Part shown: piece after piece, positions 18,124-25,272 of the stretch | How the letters are laid out: each line of letters starts with the position of its first letter | Numbering within the stretch: position 1 is the stretch's first letter | From: Achromobacter anxifer | Lineage (GTDB): Bacteria; Pseudomonadota; Gammaproteobacteria; Burkholderiales; Burkholderiaceae_B | DNA length: 64,000 nt | Assembly (NCBI RefSeq): GCF_903652925.1 | Contig: NZ_CAHLAR010000006.1 | Location: forward strand, 372,001 to 436,000 | Reading direction: 5' to 3' | Program-made: the position numbers and the translations under genes | The notes under the pieces: generated by a model | Told to the model about the DNA's origin: nothing | Database searches by the model: none | Seen by the model: the letters and a program-made list of their open reading frames with translations, nothing else

Positions 18124-19491
18124 TCAGTGCGGCCGCCCGGCCTCGACCCATTGTTGGACCAGGTCCATCGACAAGCGATAGCGAGCGCAGTTGTACACGT
18201 CCAGTATGCGCAGTTCTTGCGCCAGTATCGGGCGGAATAATTGAACATCGTCTTCAGATAGGCCCAGCGCCGCTGTTGCGGTGTCGGCGGTTTGCTGCGC
18301 ACGCAGCACCCGGGCAATCGCTTCGTTCAGTTTTTCCCGGAATCGGAATCGCACGGGATCCGGCACGCCCGCAGCGTTCAGTTGCACGGCGTACTTGCGG
18401 ATCGAGCGCCGATAGGCCCAGGCAAACAGCTCTGTCGCCAGCGTCACGTCGCCGTATTCATAGACCCCCAACATGGCGTAGACGTAGTCCTGCACCTCTA
18501 CGTCCAGGAAGGACAGCGGCGCGCAGTTGTAAAGCATCAGCGGAATGTTGGCCGCCAGGCGGCTGGTCCGCTTGTTGCCGTCTTCGAAAGGCTGAAGATA
18601 GGCCAGGTTCACCCAAAGAAAGAATGCCGCTTCCACCGGGTTCTTGATAAGCCGAGCTTTCTCCACAATCTGGTCGAACATTTCCTGCAGCAACAAGGGC
18701 GCCTGGAGCGGCACGTAAGTCGTGTCCCCGATGTTGACCACGATCTGGCGGATGCGGCCCAGGCCGTCGGTATTGGCCAATAGTTCCTCCAGCAGGATCG
18801 CGTGAAGGTTGCCGATCACGGCGGACGTCAGGCCATGTGCGGGCACCGCATCGACCAGGAACTCGATGGCCCTCTTATGGTTGAGCAGCATCACTGCATC
18901 CAGATCTTCCCCGGCCATTCCGTGCTTGAAGAGTTCCTGCGTGGCCAACAAGGAATACCGGTTGCCTTCCAGTCGAGAGGATGACCAGGACAGGTCGAGC
19001 AGCAGCGGCTCCAGTACGCGACGCGCGTAAGTCCCGGCTGGCGACTGACCTGGCATGCGGCCTTCGTCGGCCAAGTTTTGAGCTAACGAAGGCGGCAACA
19101 GGGAGCTCTGGTTTGGGACGTAGCTATCCACGAAGGCGCGTTCGTATCCCACGGGCGTCCGGGCGGATAACGGCTGCCGAAGCCGGGCCAGCAGGGCTTG
19201 ACCACGCTCAGACCAGATCATCCCGGTGGCCTCGGACGCCGGCTCCGCCAGCCGCGTGGCAATGGTCGTTGAGAGCGTCGATGCGGGTGTTTCGTCCGCT
19301 ATCCGGTAACGGGTTGCCCGGCCCTGCCCCTCGCGCAGTATCGCGCCGGCTTTGCGCAGGTTTTCCAATTGGCGCTTCACCGTGGACCAACTGACGCCGG
19401 TTCGGTAGGCCAGTTCGCTGGAACTTACCCAGGGGAGATTCTCGCGCTGCTGAGCGCGCAGAAACTGAAGGATGTCTTCGCGGATGGTCAT
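18124..19491 (-). CDS. Fic family protein with N-terminal winged helix and degenerate Fic motif
   Basis: A 455-residue protein. Residues about 1-65 form a winged helix (WVSSSELAYRTGVSWSTVKRQLENLRKAG), so it probably binds DNA. The central Fic domain normally transfers AMP or another phosphate-containing group to a protein. An inhibitory-helix motif SSRLEGN sits at about 171-177, N-terminal to the fold (class II arrangement). The core motif reads QPFEDGNKRTSR at about 300-311: the catalytic His of HxFx(D/E)GNxR is Gln (codon CAG, read directly). Classical AMPylation is therefore doubtful. A cluster of AATCAGCTCA sites lies just upstream and may be its operator. It borders the accessory island. 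Confidence 0.85.
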   Translation of the reverse strand: MTIREDILQFLRAQQRENLPWVSSSELAYRTGVSWSTVKRQLENLRKAGAILREGQGRATRYRIADETPASTLSTTIATRLAEPASEATGMIWSERGQALLARLRQPLSARTPVGYERAFVDSYVPNQSSLLPPSLAQNLADEGRMPGQSPAGTYARRVLEPLLLDLSWSSSRLEGNRYSLLATQELFKHGMAGEDLDAVMLLNHKRAIEFLVDAVPAHGLTSAVIGNLHAILLEELLANTDGLGRIRQIVVNIGDTTYVPLQAPLLLQEMFDQIVEKARLIKNPVEAAFFLWVNLAYLQPFEDGNKRTSRLAANIPLMLYNCAPLSFLDVEVQDYVYAMLGVYEYGDVTLATELFAWAYRRSIRKYAVQLNAAGVPDPVRFRFREKLNEAIARVLRAQQTADTATAALGLSEDDVQLFRPILAQELRILDVYNCARYRLSMDLVQQWVEAGRPH

Positions 19492-19511
19492 GGCAAGAGC
19501 CGAAGGTGTTG

Positions 19512-19577
19512 AATCAGCTCAATTTAGCAGTAATCAGCTCAAGAAATGAGCTGATTTGGTCTGGTTTTGAGCTGATT
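19512..19577 (-). promoter_or_regulatory. Cluster of four AATCAGCTCA sites upstream of fic
   Basis: The decamer AATCAGCTCA occurs at 19512-19521 and 19532-19541, and its exact reverse complement TGAGCTGATT at 19547-19556 and 19568-19577. Together they form nested inverted pairs 21-86 bp upstream of the fic start codon, where a promoter should lie. They are probably operator half-sites, plausibly for the winged-helix domain of the Fic protein itself. Binding is inferred, not shown. Confidence 0.65.
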
Positions 19578-19832
19578 CCCAATCCGTCCGCCCGAGGAAA
19601 TCGATTGCCACGATTTTGTCACTCACACATCAACGCCCAAACGAGTACTTTGCCGCCAACAGAGATGATCGCCACATTCCGACGTGGTTGTTATCCGAGG
19701 TGAGGCTGGTCCGATACGCCACCACGGCGTCCCAACGGCTGTAGCCGGGGCGGAGCACGTTGTATGCGGGCAAGCGAGTGCTATGCGCGTATGGCTCCGC
19801 CGATGCGCGAAGCATTCAGCGAGCCGGCGGAA
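19578..19832. other. Region without a recognisable gene, possible remnant
   Basis: No recognised gene. A minus-strand frame at 19630..19815 (61 codons, containing YAHSTRLPAYNVLRPGYSRWDAVVAY in two stretches) reads like real protein but I cannot place it; it may be a remnant cut by the adjacent mobile DNA. Treat it as unassigned. Confidence 0.3.
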
Positions 19833-19847
19833 AATTGTAGTCTGACA
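19833..19847 (+). repeat. Island repeat copy A, left part (split by IS)
   Basis: AAATTGTAGTCTGACA-type repeat interrupted by the IS4-family element. The continuation AGTCTGACACCATTATT is found at 21222-21238. Removing the IS and one 9-bp duplicate restores a full copy of the repeat seen at 26750-26775, 26794-26819 and 27102-27125. Confidence 0.75.
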
Positions 19848-21221
19848 CTGAGGTTTCCCCACGAATTCACCGGCATCCTCCGATGGATTCGGCGGTGTCG
19901 TGAGGTGCTTGCAATAGCCCAAGCATTGACGGTTGAGTTAAAGCCAGAGCCCTCTCGGTATAGATCATGGCACCTAGCGTAAGCAACGAGATGGTCGGCC
20001 GGTCTTTGCGGTTGTTGGATTCATAGGCCGGCCTTAGTTGCCGGCTCTCAGCCAGCTTGCCGACCAGCCACAGCATGAACGTGGCCAACGGGTGGATCAA
20101 CAACAGGATCTGCAGACGCGCAGCGCCTGCGCTTTGACTGTCCTCGAAGGAGAACCCGAACTGATGGGATTTCAAACTTCGGAAGGTGCATTCAATGCTC
20201 ATGCGCTTGCGGTAGACCTCGACGATCTCGCGCGCATCCGTGTCGACCAACCCCGGCGAGGCGCACAGCAACCAGGGTTCGCTTTCTCGCCTGGCGCAGA
20301 CCTCGCTGTGGCTGCTGCGTTTGCGTTGTTTGAACTGAGTCAGGGCCTGGCGCTGTTGAGGCGGCTTTCGATACAGCACAAGCCTAGTTTGCACCGGGCA
20401 GGAACGTACCATTTGCTGTTCGCCCAGATCCTTGGGACGCGAGTTGGCGTACGCATAATCAGTTGTGCAGCGCCGCCATGGCCCATCGCCCGACCGAAGA
20501 AACGTGCGGCCGCGGATGCGTCCTACCCAGTACCAGCCCAGTTGATTCAGATAGGTAAACCACGGACCGCGGAACCCCGCGTCGGTCACCACAATCGGCC
20601 GCAGGCCTTCGGGCAATATCGATTTGAGCTTGGTCAGAAATGTCTGCTCAACGCCCGGCGAGTTCTGGTCGCGCAAGGGATGAACACTCTCGTAAATGGG
20701 CACCGCAGCACCGCGTATCCATAGGGTTGCGCGCAAGACCAACCAACTCCGATCCGCCTTCAAATCGGACCAATCCACCAAGATAACGGGGCGCTTGGAC
20801 CCCGCCATGAACTGCCGGCACAGGAGTTGATAGAACATGGGCCGCTCGTTATGCAGATGACGGTTGCCCAGCAGCCGGTCCACACGTTTGATGCGATGCC
20901 TGATTGCCTGCCCCACGGGCAAGCCCCGCGCCAGTCCACTGAGCGTCAGCCGTCGTGTTGTCATTGCACTTCGCACCGTGCATATCAAGGCTTTGAGCCG
21001 GTTCACATGTAGGCTGGGGATCGAATCCTGGAGCAGTTTCTGCAATACTCCGACTGCGTGCATGGCCTGTCTTCCTTCAAACGGTTTGGTCGCCTGATGA
21101 AGGGTATAAGACGGGCGCCATGCACGCCCTGATCACCTGCAAGCTAAAAGCTTGCCCCGTCCTGCGCGACAAGCTATTGATTCAGAATGAGTTTCCCTGG
21201 GAATTCGTGGGGAAACCTCAG
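19848..21221 (-). mobile_element. IS4-family (IS10-like) insertion sequence, complete, 1374 bp
   Basis: Bounded by perfect 21-bp inverted repeats (19848-19868 and 21201-21221) that begin CTGAGGTTTCCCC. It is flanked by a 9-bp direct repeat AGTCTGACA (19839-19847 and 21222-21230). CTGA-starting ends and a 9-bp target duplication are features of the IS10/IS50 branches of the IS4 family. One transposase gene fills it. The exact IS name cannot be given without ISfinder. It inserted into a copy of the island repeat. Confidence 0.9.
19867..21063 (-). CDS. tnpA: IS4-family DDE transposase
   Basis: A 398-residue DDE transposase. The first catalytic Asp is in VILVDWSD and the second in PIVVTDAGFRG. 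The Glu lies in the IS4 signature Y-x2-R-x3-E-x6-K, seen as YRKRMSIECTFRSLK. The reading frame is intact and its stop codon lies inside the inner end of the left inverted repeat, so the element is likely functional. The ATG at 21063 is about 140 bp from the outer right end, leaving room for a weak promoter. Confidence 0.92.
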   Translation of the reverse strand: MHAVGVLQKLLQDSIPSLHVNRLKALICTVRSAMTTRRLTLSGLARGLPVGQAIRHRIKRVDRLLGNRHLHNERPMFYQLLCRQFMAGSKRPVILVDWSDLKADRSWLVLRATLWIRGAAVPIYESVHPLRDQNSPGVEQTFLTKLKSILPEGLRPIVVTDAGFRGPWFTYLNQLGWYWVGRIRGRTFLRSGDGPWRRCTTDYAYANSRPKDLGEQQMVRSCPVQTRLVLYRKPPQQRQALTQFKQRKRSSHSEVCARRESEPWLLCASPGLVDTDAREIVEVYRKRMSIECTFRSLKSHQFGFSFEDSQSAGAARLQILLLIHPLATFMLWLVGKLAESRQLRPAYESNNRKDRPTISLLTLGAMIYTERALALTQPSMLGLLQAPHDTAESIGGCR

Positions 21222-21242
21222 AGTCTGACACCATTATTAATT
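21222..21242 (+). repeat. Island repeat copy A, right part and IS target duplicate
   Basis: AGTCTGACA is the second copy of the IS target duplication. It runs on into CCATTATTAATT, the rest of repeat copy A. Confidence 0.75.
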
Positions 21243-21594
21243 GGATATTCTTGTGGCGGTCGCCGATCTCCTCGGCGACGTGATCGTCTATTGCCGTTCT
21301 GAAGCGCTAAAGTATGGCATTCCGCTTGAAGAGGTTTTGGCGATTATTATGGATAGCAATGAGAACAGGCTCGGCGCAGATGGTAAGCCGATCTATGATG
21401 AGAACGGTAAGTTTCTGAAGGGATCGAATTACTGGAAGCCCGAACCTAAGATCAAGGAACTCCTGCAAACTGAAATGGCTCAAGCGGTTACGGCGGGACC
21501 CGAGGCCGCCGACATGTTATCGCGCTCAATCATTACCGTGAATCGGTGCCATACGTCGACACCGGACGACCGCTTTTTCTTTCGACGCGGGTGA
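21241..21594 (+). pseudogene. Truncated MazG-like / NTP pyrophosphohydrolase remnant
   Basis: The frame (ADLLGDVIVYCRSEALKYG, then PLEEVLAIIMDSNENRLG and DGKPIYDENGKFLKGSNYWKPEPKI) matches the C-terminal part of MazG-like nucleoside triphosphate pyrophosphohydrolases. The N-terminal metal-binding helices are missing because the frame begins at the edge of repeat copy A, where the only start is TTG. At the 3' side the frame runs into the antisense end of the 309-residue gene, so the natural C-terminus is probably lost too. It looks like a gene fragment trapped at an island junction, probably not functional. Confidence 0.6.
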
Positions 21595-22409
21595 TCAAAC
21601 AGTAAGCCTACCTGCTCGGGATAGACACTTGCAAAAATCGCAGCCGCGATACCGCAGGGCTTCGGACCGATAGGCGCAACGAACATCCGTTTGTCGAGAC
21701 CGAGTGTGTCCCGAGTGCGTTCGAGGCATTCGAACGCCGCCTCGGGGTCATTGGCTGAACAGTAGTCGGGCTGAAGCTTGTGTCCCTCCAACGCTGCGAG
21801 GTGCGGAATAATGGCATCGAGCTCCCAGCCAGGGCGAAAGGCAGGGATTCCGAATACTACCTTTACGTCCTTGGACGCAATCATCTGATATTCCTCGAGC
21901 GCACGGTCTAGTCGCTCAGGCTCGAAGCCGAGAAAGAAGACACCAGCCTCCACCTCCTCGCTTGCAAGGTCTACGATAGCATTCGGAATAGCTACATAGC
22001 CGCGGGTCGGTTCTGATAGCGCGAACAGGTCCGCGCCCTTGCCCTCACGCGTGTACTCAGCCGGCTCTACGTAGATGATATTGATCGATGTGGCGCCGGT
22101 CGCAAGCAGCGCGTTCGTAGCGCAGAAGAGTTCGGCGAAACCAAGTGTGGTCGCTTCCAGTACGACATTGCGCCAGTCATATTCCGCCAGCAGCTCCACA
22201 GCCAAATCGCCGGATTCCTTCCGTGTGCCGACAGTCAAAGACATGTCGTCCACATCGAAGTGGAGAGGAATCCGGGCATCTTCCCGGGCGCTCTTGCATG
22301 CCGATACCCCTCTATCATCGAGCTCTTCACCGTGCAGCAGAATCATGTTCTGTGGCAGCCGAAGGTCCGCAGCACTGTTTCCTTTTTCCGAGAAAAATTT
22401 TACTCTCAT
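21480..22409 (-). CDS. Unrecognised 309-residue protein, last gene of the PRTase/ATPase operon
   Basis: A soluble alpha/beta protein with no signal peptide or membrane segment and no motif I can tie to an enzyme. Conserved-looking stretches are NVVLEATTLGFAEL (80-93), SINIIYVEPAEYT (108-120), VFFLGFEPERLDRAL (157-171), VVFGIPAFRPGWE (184-196), and IGPKPCGIAAAIFA followed by LLFDHPRRKKKRS (247-281). Strand-helix alternation suggests a Rossmann-like fold. The start overlaps the ATPase stop (ATGA), so translation is coupled and the two products likely act together. I have the impression that proteins of this pattern occur beside PRTase-like and ORC/CDC6-like genes elsewhere. Effector or adaptor is an inference only. 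Confidence 0.7.
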   Translation of the reverse strand: MRVKFFSEKGNSAADLRLPQNMILLHGEELDDRGVSACKSAREDARIPLHFDVDDMSLTVGTRKESGDLAVELLAEYDWRNVVLEATTLGFAELFCATNALLATGATSINIIYVEPAEYTREGKGADLFALSEPTRGYVAIPNAIVDLASEEVEAGVFFLGFEPERLDRALEEYQMIASKDVKVVFGIPAFRPGWELDAIIPHLAALEGHKLQPDYCSANDPEAAFECLERTRDTLGLDKRMFVAPIGPKPCGIAAAIFASVYPEQVGLLFDHPRRKKKRSSGVDVWHRFTVMIERDNMSAASGPAVTA

Positions 22410-24361
22410 GACAATTGGAGGCCCAGTTGCTGCACGTCGGTATCCGACAGTTGCCGTGCAAGCCCACGCGCCAATGCTTTGTATTCGTTCTCGTTTCCTA
22501 AGACGAGAATGTGGAACTGTTCCACCGACAGTTCAATTTTGCGTTTGCGCCTATAGCTGATTTGAAAATAAGGCGAGTAAATTGGGTTGAGCTGGTAGTC
22601 GACGATATCCTGGCCAACGCCCGATTTCGATTTGGTTTCCAACTGCTCTACCAAGATGCCATAGCGCAAAGCCTCCGCGATGAAAGCCAACTCTTCTTCA
22701 TCGAGGGCGCGTCCGCCAGAATTTATCGTGAACTGATTCTGTTCGGGCTCGCTCATGGTTAGGCTAGCCTGCATAGCGCGGAAGATATTGCCCAGCCTCA
22801 ATACGAACATTCGCAGCGGCTCTCCAAACCGTCCAAAGGTTCGAATTTCTTTGATCAACTGCTCTGAAGCGTCGTAGGCCGCGCGGCATTGGATTTCTAC
22901 CGCGTAAGGCGGATCGGGCTCGTCTCGCAATTCCGCAACCTCGAGGGTCTTGTAGCAGAGAATCAGGAAGTTTCGAAGGTTGTTGTTGGACATCGTGCAT
23001 AGGGTTTCGAAGCCGCTGTACAGTGGACACTCCCGCCCGAAAGGCCGATACAACTCTAGCAGAGCTCCGAACAAGTTGTTGTGCACCCAACTCGTGTTGA
23101 ACTGGCCTTTCTGATGGACAGCAAAACCCTTGAGCTCGGCTAAGACCTTGGCGGGCTGAAGTGTCTCCCGGTTCAAGAGCGCCGGCAATGCCACAATGGC
23201 TTCTGCCGGGGCTCCTTCAAACAGAAAATCATCAACAGTCAGCGCGCTTTTGCGGTCTTTCAGCGCCTTGCTTATTCGCTCGTGAATGCTCTTGCGCAAC
23301 GGGGCCTGCTGCAAGGCTTGAACTGCGATCTCTTTGTCCGTCATGTGTGGAAAACGCTGACGCATTTCCGCGAGCACAGCCTTTTGATACGCTTGAGTCT
23401 GGCGCTCCGCCAGCTGCGCAGGTGACCTGACGATTCCCAGGCGCTCACTGTCCGGATGGCCAGCGGCAATGTCTACGTTGCCGAGGAAGACCTCGGCAAA
23501 AAAAGGCATTGCCGCTCCGCTCAGAGTGAGGAGGTAATCTAAATCTATCAATCGATAGTCGTGAGTCGCGCTGATTGATTCGGCTCCCGTCGTATCGTTG
23601 TTCGAAGGGTGTTCCTTCGAAGTGAAACTTACAACCAAGGGGCGCTGGCTGTGTTTCAAGAATGAATTTAGTACGTGACGCTGGTAGGGCACCAAATTTT
23701 CGACTTCATCGACGTACACGAATACTGCAAGTGTCGAAAGCGCTTCGTTGGTCTGCAAGTCGGCGATTAAAGACTGAATGAACTCACGCCCAGGCGGCAG
23801 CGTCGGGCAGCTCATAGTTGTCACGTTGGATACCCATGTCGTGAACCTGCGACGCAGCGACTCGAGGAATTTGGCAAGCTCGCGAACGCCGGTGGGTGCC
23901 TCTACCAGATAGTCCGAAGCGCTAAGTAATTTCAGGGCAGCAAGATCCTCATACGTGAATCCCGGAAAGGCGCTTTCGGCAATGGTTTCGATGGAATGCA
24001 GCAACTCGGTAGCGATTACCAAGCCGAAATAGCTTTCGAATACCACACTCCATTCATTGTCCTCGATACCTCGGGACCTAAGTGAACTGCAGAACTGTGT
24101 GTCGACTCGCCAGTAGATGCCCACATGGTTAATTGCATCAGGCGGAATCTCTGTGCGACGCTTGGAAAACGCGGTGTGATAATCGAAGTACTTCAACAGC
24201 ATGGTCTTGCCGCACCCGCGCTTTCCGGTAATGTAGACCGAGCGTGTGGCTGACGTGAGCGCCAGCCGATCAAAGTAGGGAGGAATAAAGAACTCGCCCC
24301 ACACATCAGCGCTGAGTTCCTCTGCGCGAGTGCGCGCAAGCATGGAAGCATCAATATGCAT
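22406..24361 (-). CDS. ORC/CDC6-like P-loop ATPase of a probable conflict system
   Basis: A 651-residue ATPase of the AAA/STAND-like kind. Walker A is TGKRGCGKTML (GKRGCGKT at 46-53), Walker B is FVYVDEVENL (near 214-223), and a sensor-like strand VVSFTSKE lies at about 243-250. After the P-loop comes KYFDYHTAFSKRR and IYWRVDTQF, a pattern I associate with 'ORC-CDC6 family' ATPases found beside PRTase-like proteins in bacterial conflict islands. The long C-terminal half is helical with no transmembrane segment. The frame extends 11 codons further to a TTG inside the PRTase gene; the ATG at 24361, 8 nt after that gene's stop, is preferred. It overlaps the next gene by 4 bp. Confidence 0.8.
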   Translation of the reverse strand: MHIDASMLARTRAEELSADVWGEFFIPPYFDRLALTSATRSVYITGKRGCGKTMLLKYFDYHTAFSKRRTEIPPDAINHVGIYWRVDTQFCSSLRSRGIEDNEWSVVFESYFGLVIATELLHSIETIAESAFPGFTYEDLAALKLLSASDYLVEAPTGVRELAKFLESLRRRFTTWVSNVTTMSCPTLPPGREFIQSLIADLQTNEALSTLAVFVYVDEVENLVPYQRHVLNSFLKHSQRPLVVSFTSKEHPSNNDTTGAESISATHDYRLIDLDYLLTLSGAAMPFFAEVFLGNVDIAAGHPDSERLGIVRSPAQLAERQTQAYQKAVLAEMRQRFPHMTDKEIAVQALQQAPLRKSIHERISKALKDRKSALTVDDFLFEGAPAEAIVALPALLNRETLQPAKVLAELKGFAVHQKGQFNTSWVHNNLFGALLELYRPFGRECPLYSGFETLCTMSNNNLRNFLILCYKTLEVAELRDEPDPPYAVEIQCRAAYDASEQLIKEIRTFGRFGEPLRMFVLRLGNIFRAMQASLTMSEPEQNQFTINSGGRALDEEELAFIAEALRYGILVEQLETKSKSGVGQDIVDYQLNPIYSPYFQISYRRKRKIELSVEQFHILVLGNENEYKALARGLARQLSDTDVQQLGLQLS

Positions 24362-24369
24362 AGTTAAGC

Positions 24370-25260
24370 CTATCGTTCTATCAGAGGTTTCCAAGCTGCT
24401 GAAACGCCCCAGAGCAATTGAATTGAGTCATCTGGGACACCATGACTAAATGCGACTAATGCTCCGATGTCTCCGTAGCCATTGCCTCCGTCGCCTTCAT
24501 CAAATGGTTGCGCCCGCTCATGAATCTCAGCGTAGACTTGAAGTGGAGTCTTGTCGTATTGCCACTGCCCTGTTTCGATCCATTTTTGGGAAAGAGCAGT
24601 AAAGCAGGTCTCTGGTGTCAGTAGCTCACCACGGAACAATTTCACCTGGGGAAACTGGTCTTGCAAGTAAGTACAAGCATCTTGGTGGGCGATACCGACG
24701 GCGATGGCGACGCGGCCGCTGGAATAGTTCACGTCCCAACTCCGAAGGAAGGTCGCGAGTTGCGTGCCGGTGTAGGTGCCGTCGTCGACGACGATGAACC
24801 GCTCCTTATCGCTTAGCACGTTGACGCCCGATGGAAACTGCTTCTTGATACCGTAGCGCTGGTTGACCGCCCGTGCGATCAGGTCACCGCTTTTGCCGGG
24901 TTGGCCCATGCCGTACTGGACGAGCGACGGCGGGCCACACAAGAAATCGAGGCCTGCGGCTCCTCTCAACGCATCCGTCCAGGCTACCTCCTCCCGCTTG
25001 CCAATTTCGTCGAGGAAGTGAAGCGCAGCCTGCTTCAACGCCTGTCGCATGGATGACTGAAGTTGTTCGTTCGTACGGTAGATCAGGTTGCGTAGAATCA
25101 ACCAAGCTAAAGTCTTTTCTTGGTCTCCAGTAAACTGCTTGACCCAAACCTTGATGCGCTCAACGGACAGGGGATTGCGCACATTCGAACGGCTAAGCGC
25201 ATGGACTGCTCGTTCTACGCCAAGTTGATCGAAACCTCCGTATTGGGGAATTTGCGACAT
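24370..25260 (-). CDS. Phosphoribosyltransferase-like protein (PRTase-CE type)
   Basis: A 296-residue protein with a type I phosphoribosyltransferase PRPP loop, FIVVDDGTYTGTQ (155-167). It matches the hhhhDDxxxTG pattern with an extra Gly/Thr. The N-terminal 100 residues are helical and unlike salvage PRTases. The C-terminus GYGDIGALVAFSHGVPDDSIQLLWG, then W-x-PLIER, is a pattern I recall from PRTase domains in conflict systems rather than nucleotide salvage. It may transfer, bind or sense PRPP or nucleotides. It lies 12 bp after the methyltransferase gene and 8 bp before the ATPase gene, so it is part of one operon. Confidence 0.8.
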   Translation of the reverse strand: MSQIPQYGGFDQLGVERAVHALSRSNVRNPLSVERIKVWVKQFTGDQEKTLAWLILRNLIYRTNEQLQSSMRQALKQAALHFLDEIGKREEVAWTDALRGAAGLDFLCGPPSLVQYGMGQPGKSGDLIARAVNQRYGIKKQFPSGVNVLSDKERFIVVDDGTYTGTQLATFLRSWDVNYSSGRVAIAVGIAHQDACTYLQDQFPQVKLFRGELLTPETCFTALSQKWIETGQWQYDKTPLQVYAEIHERAQPFDEGDGGNGYGDIGALVAFSHGVPDDSIQLLWGVSAAWKPLIER

Positions 25261-25272
25261 CGTCTGGTTCGT

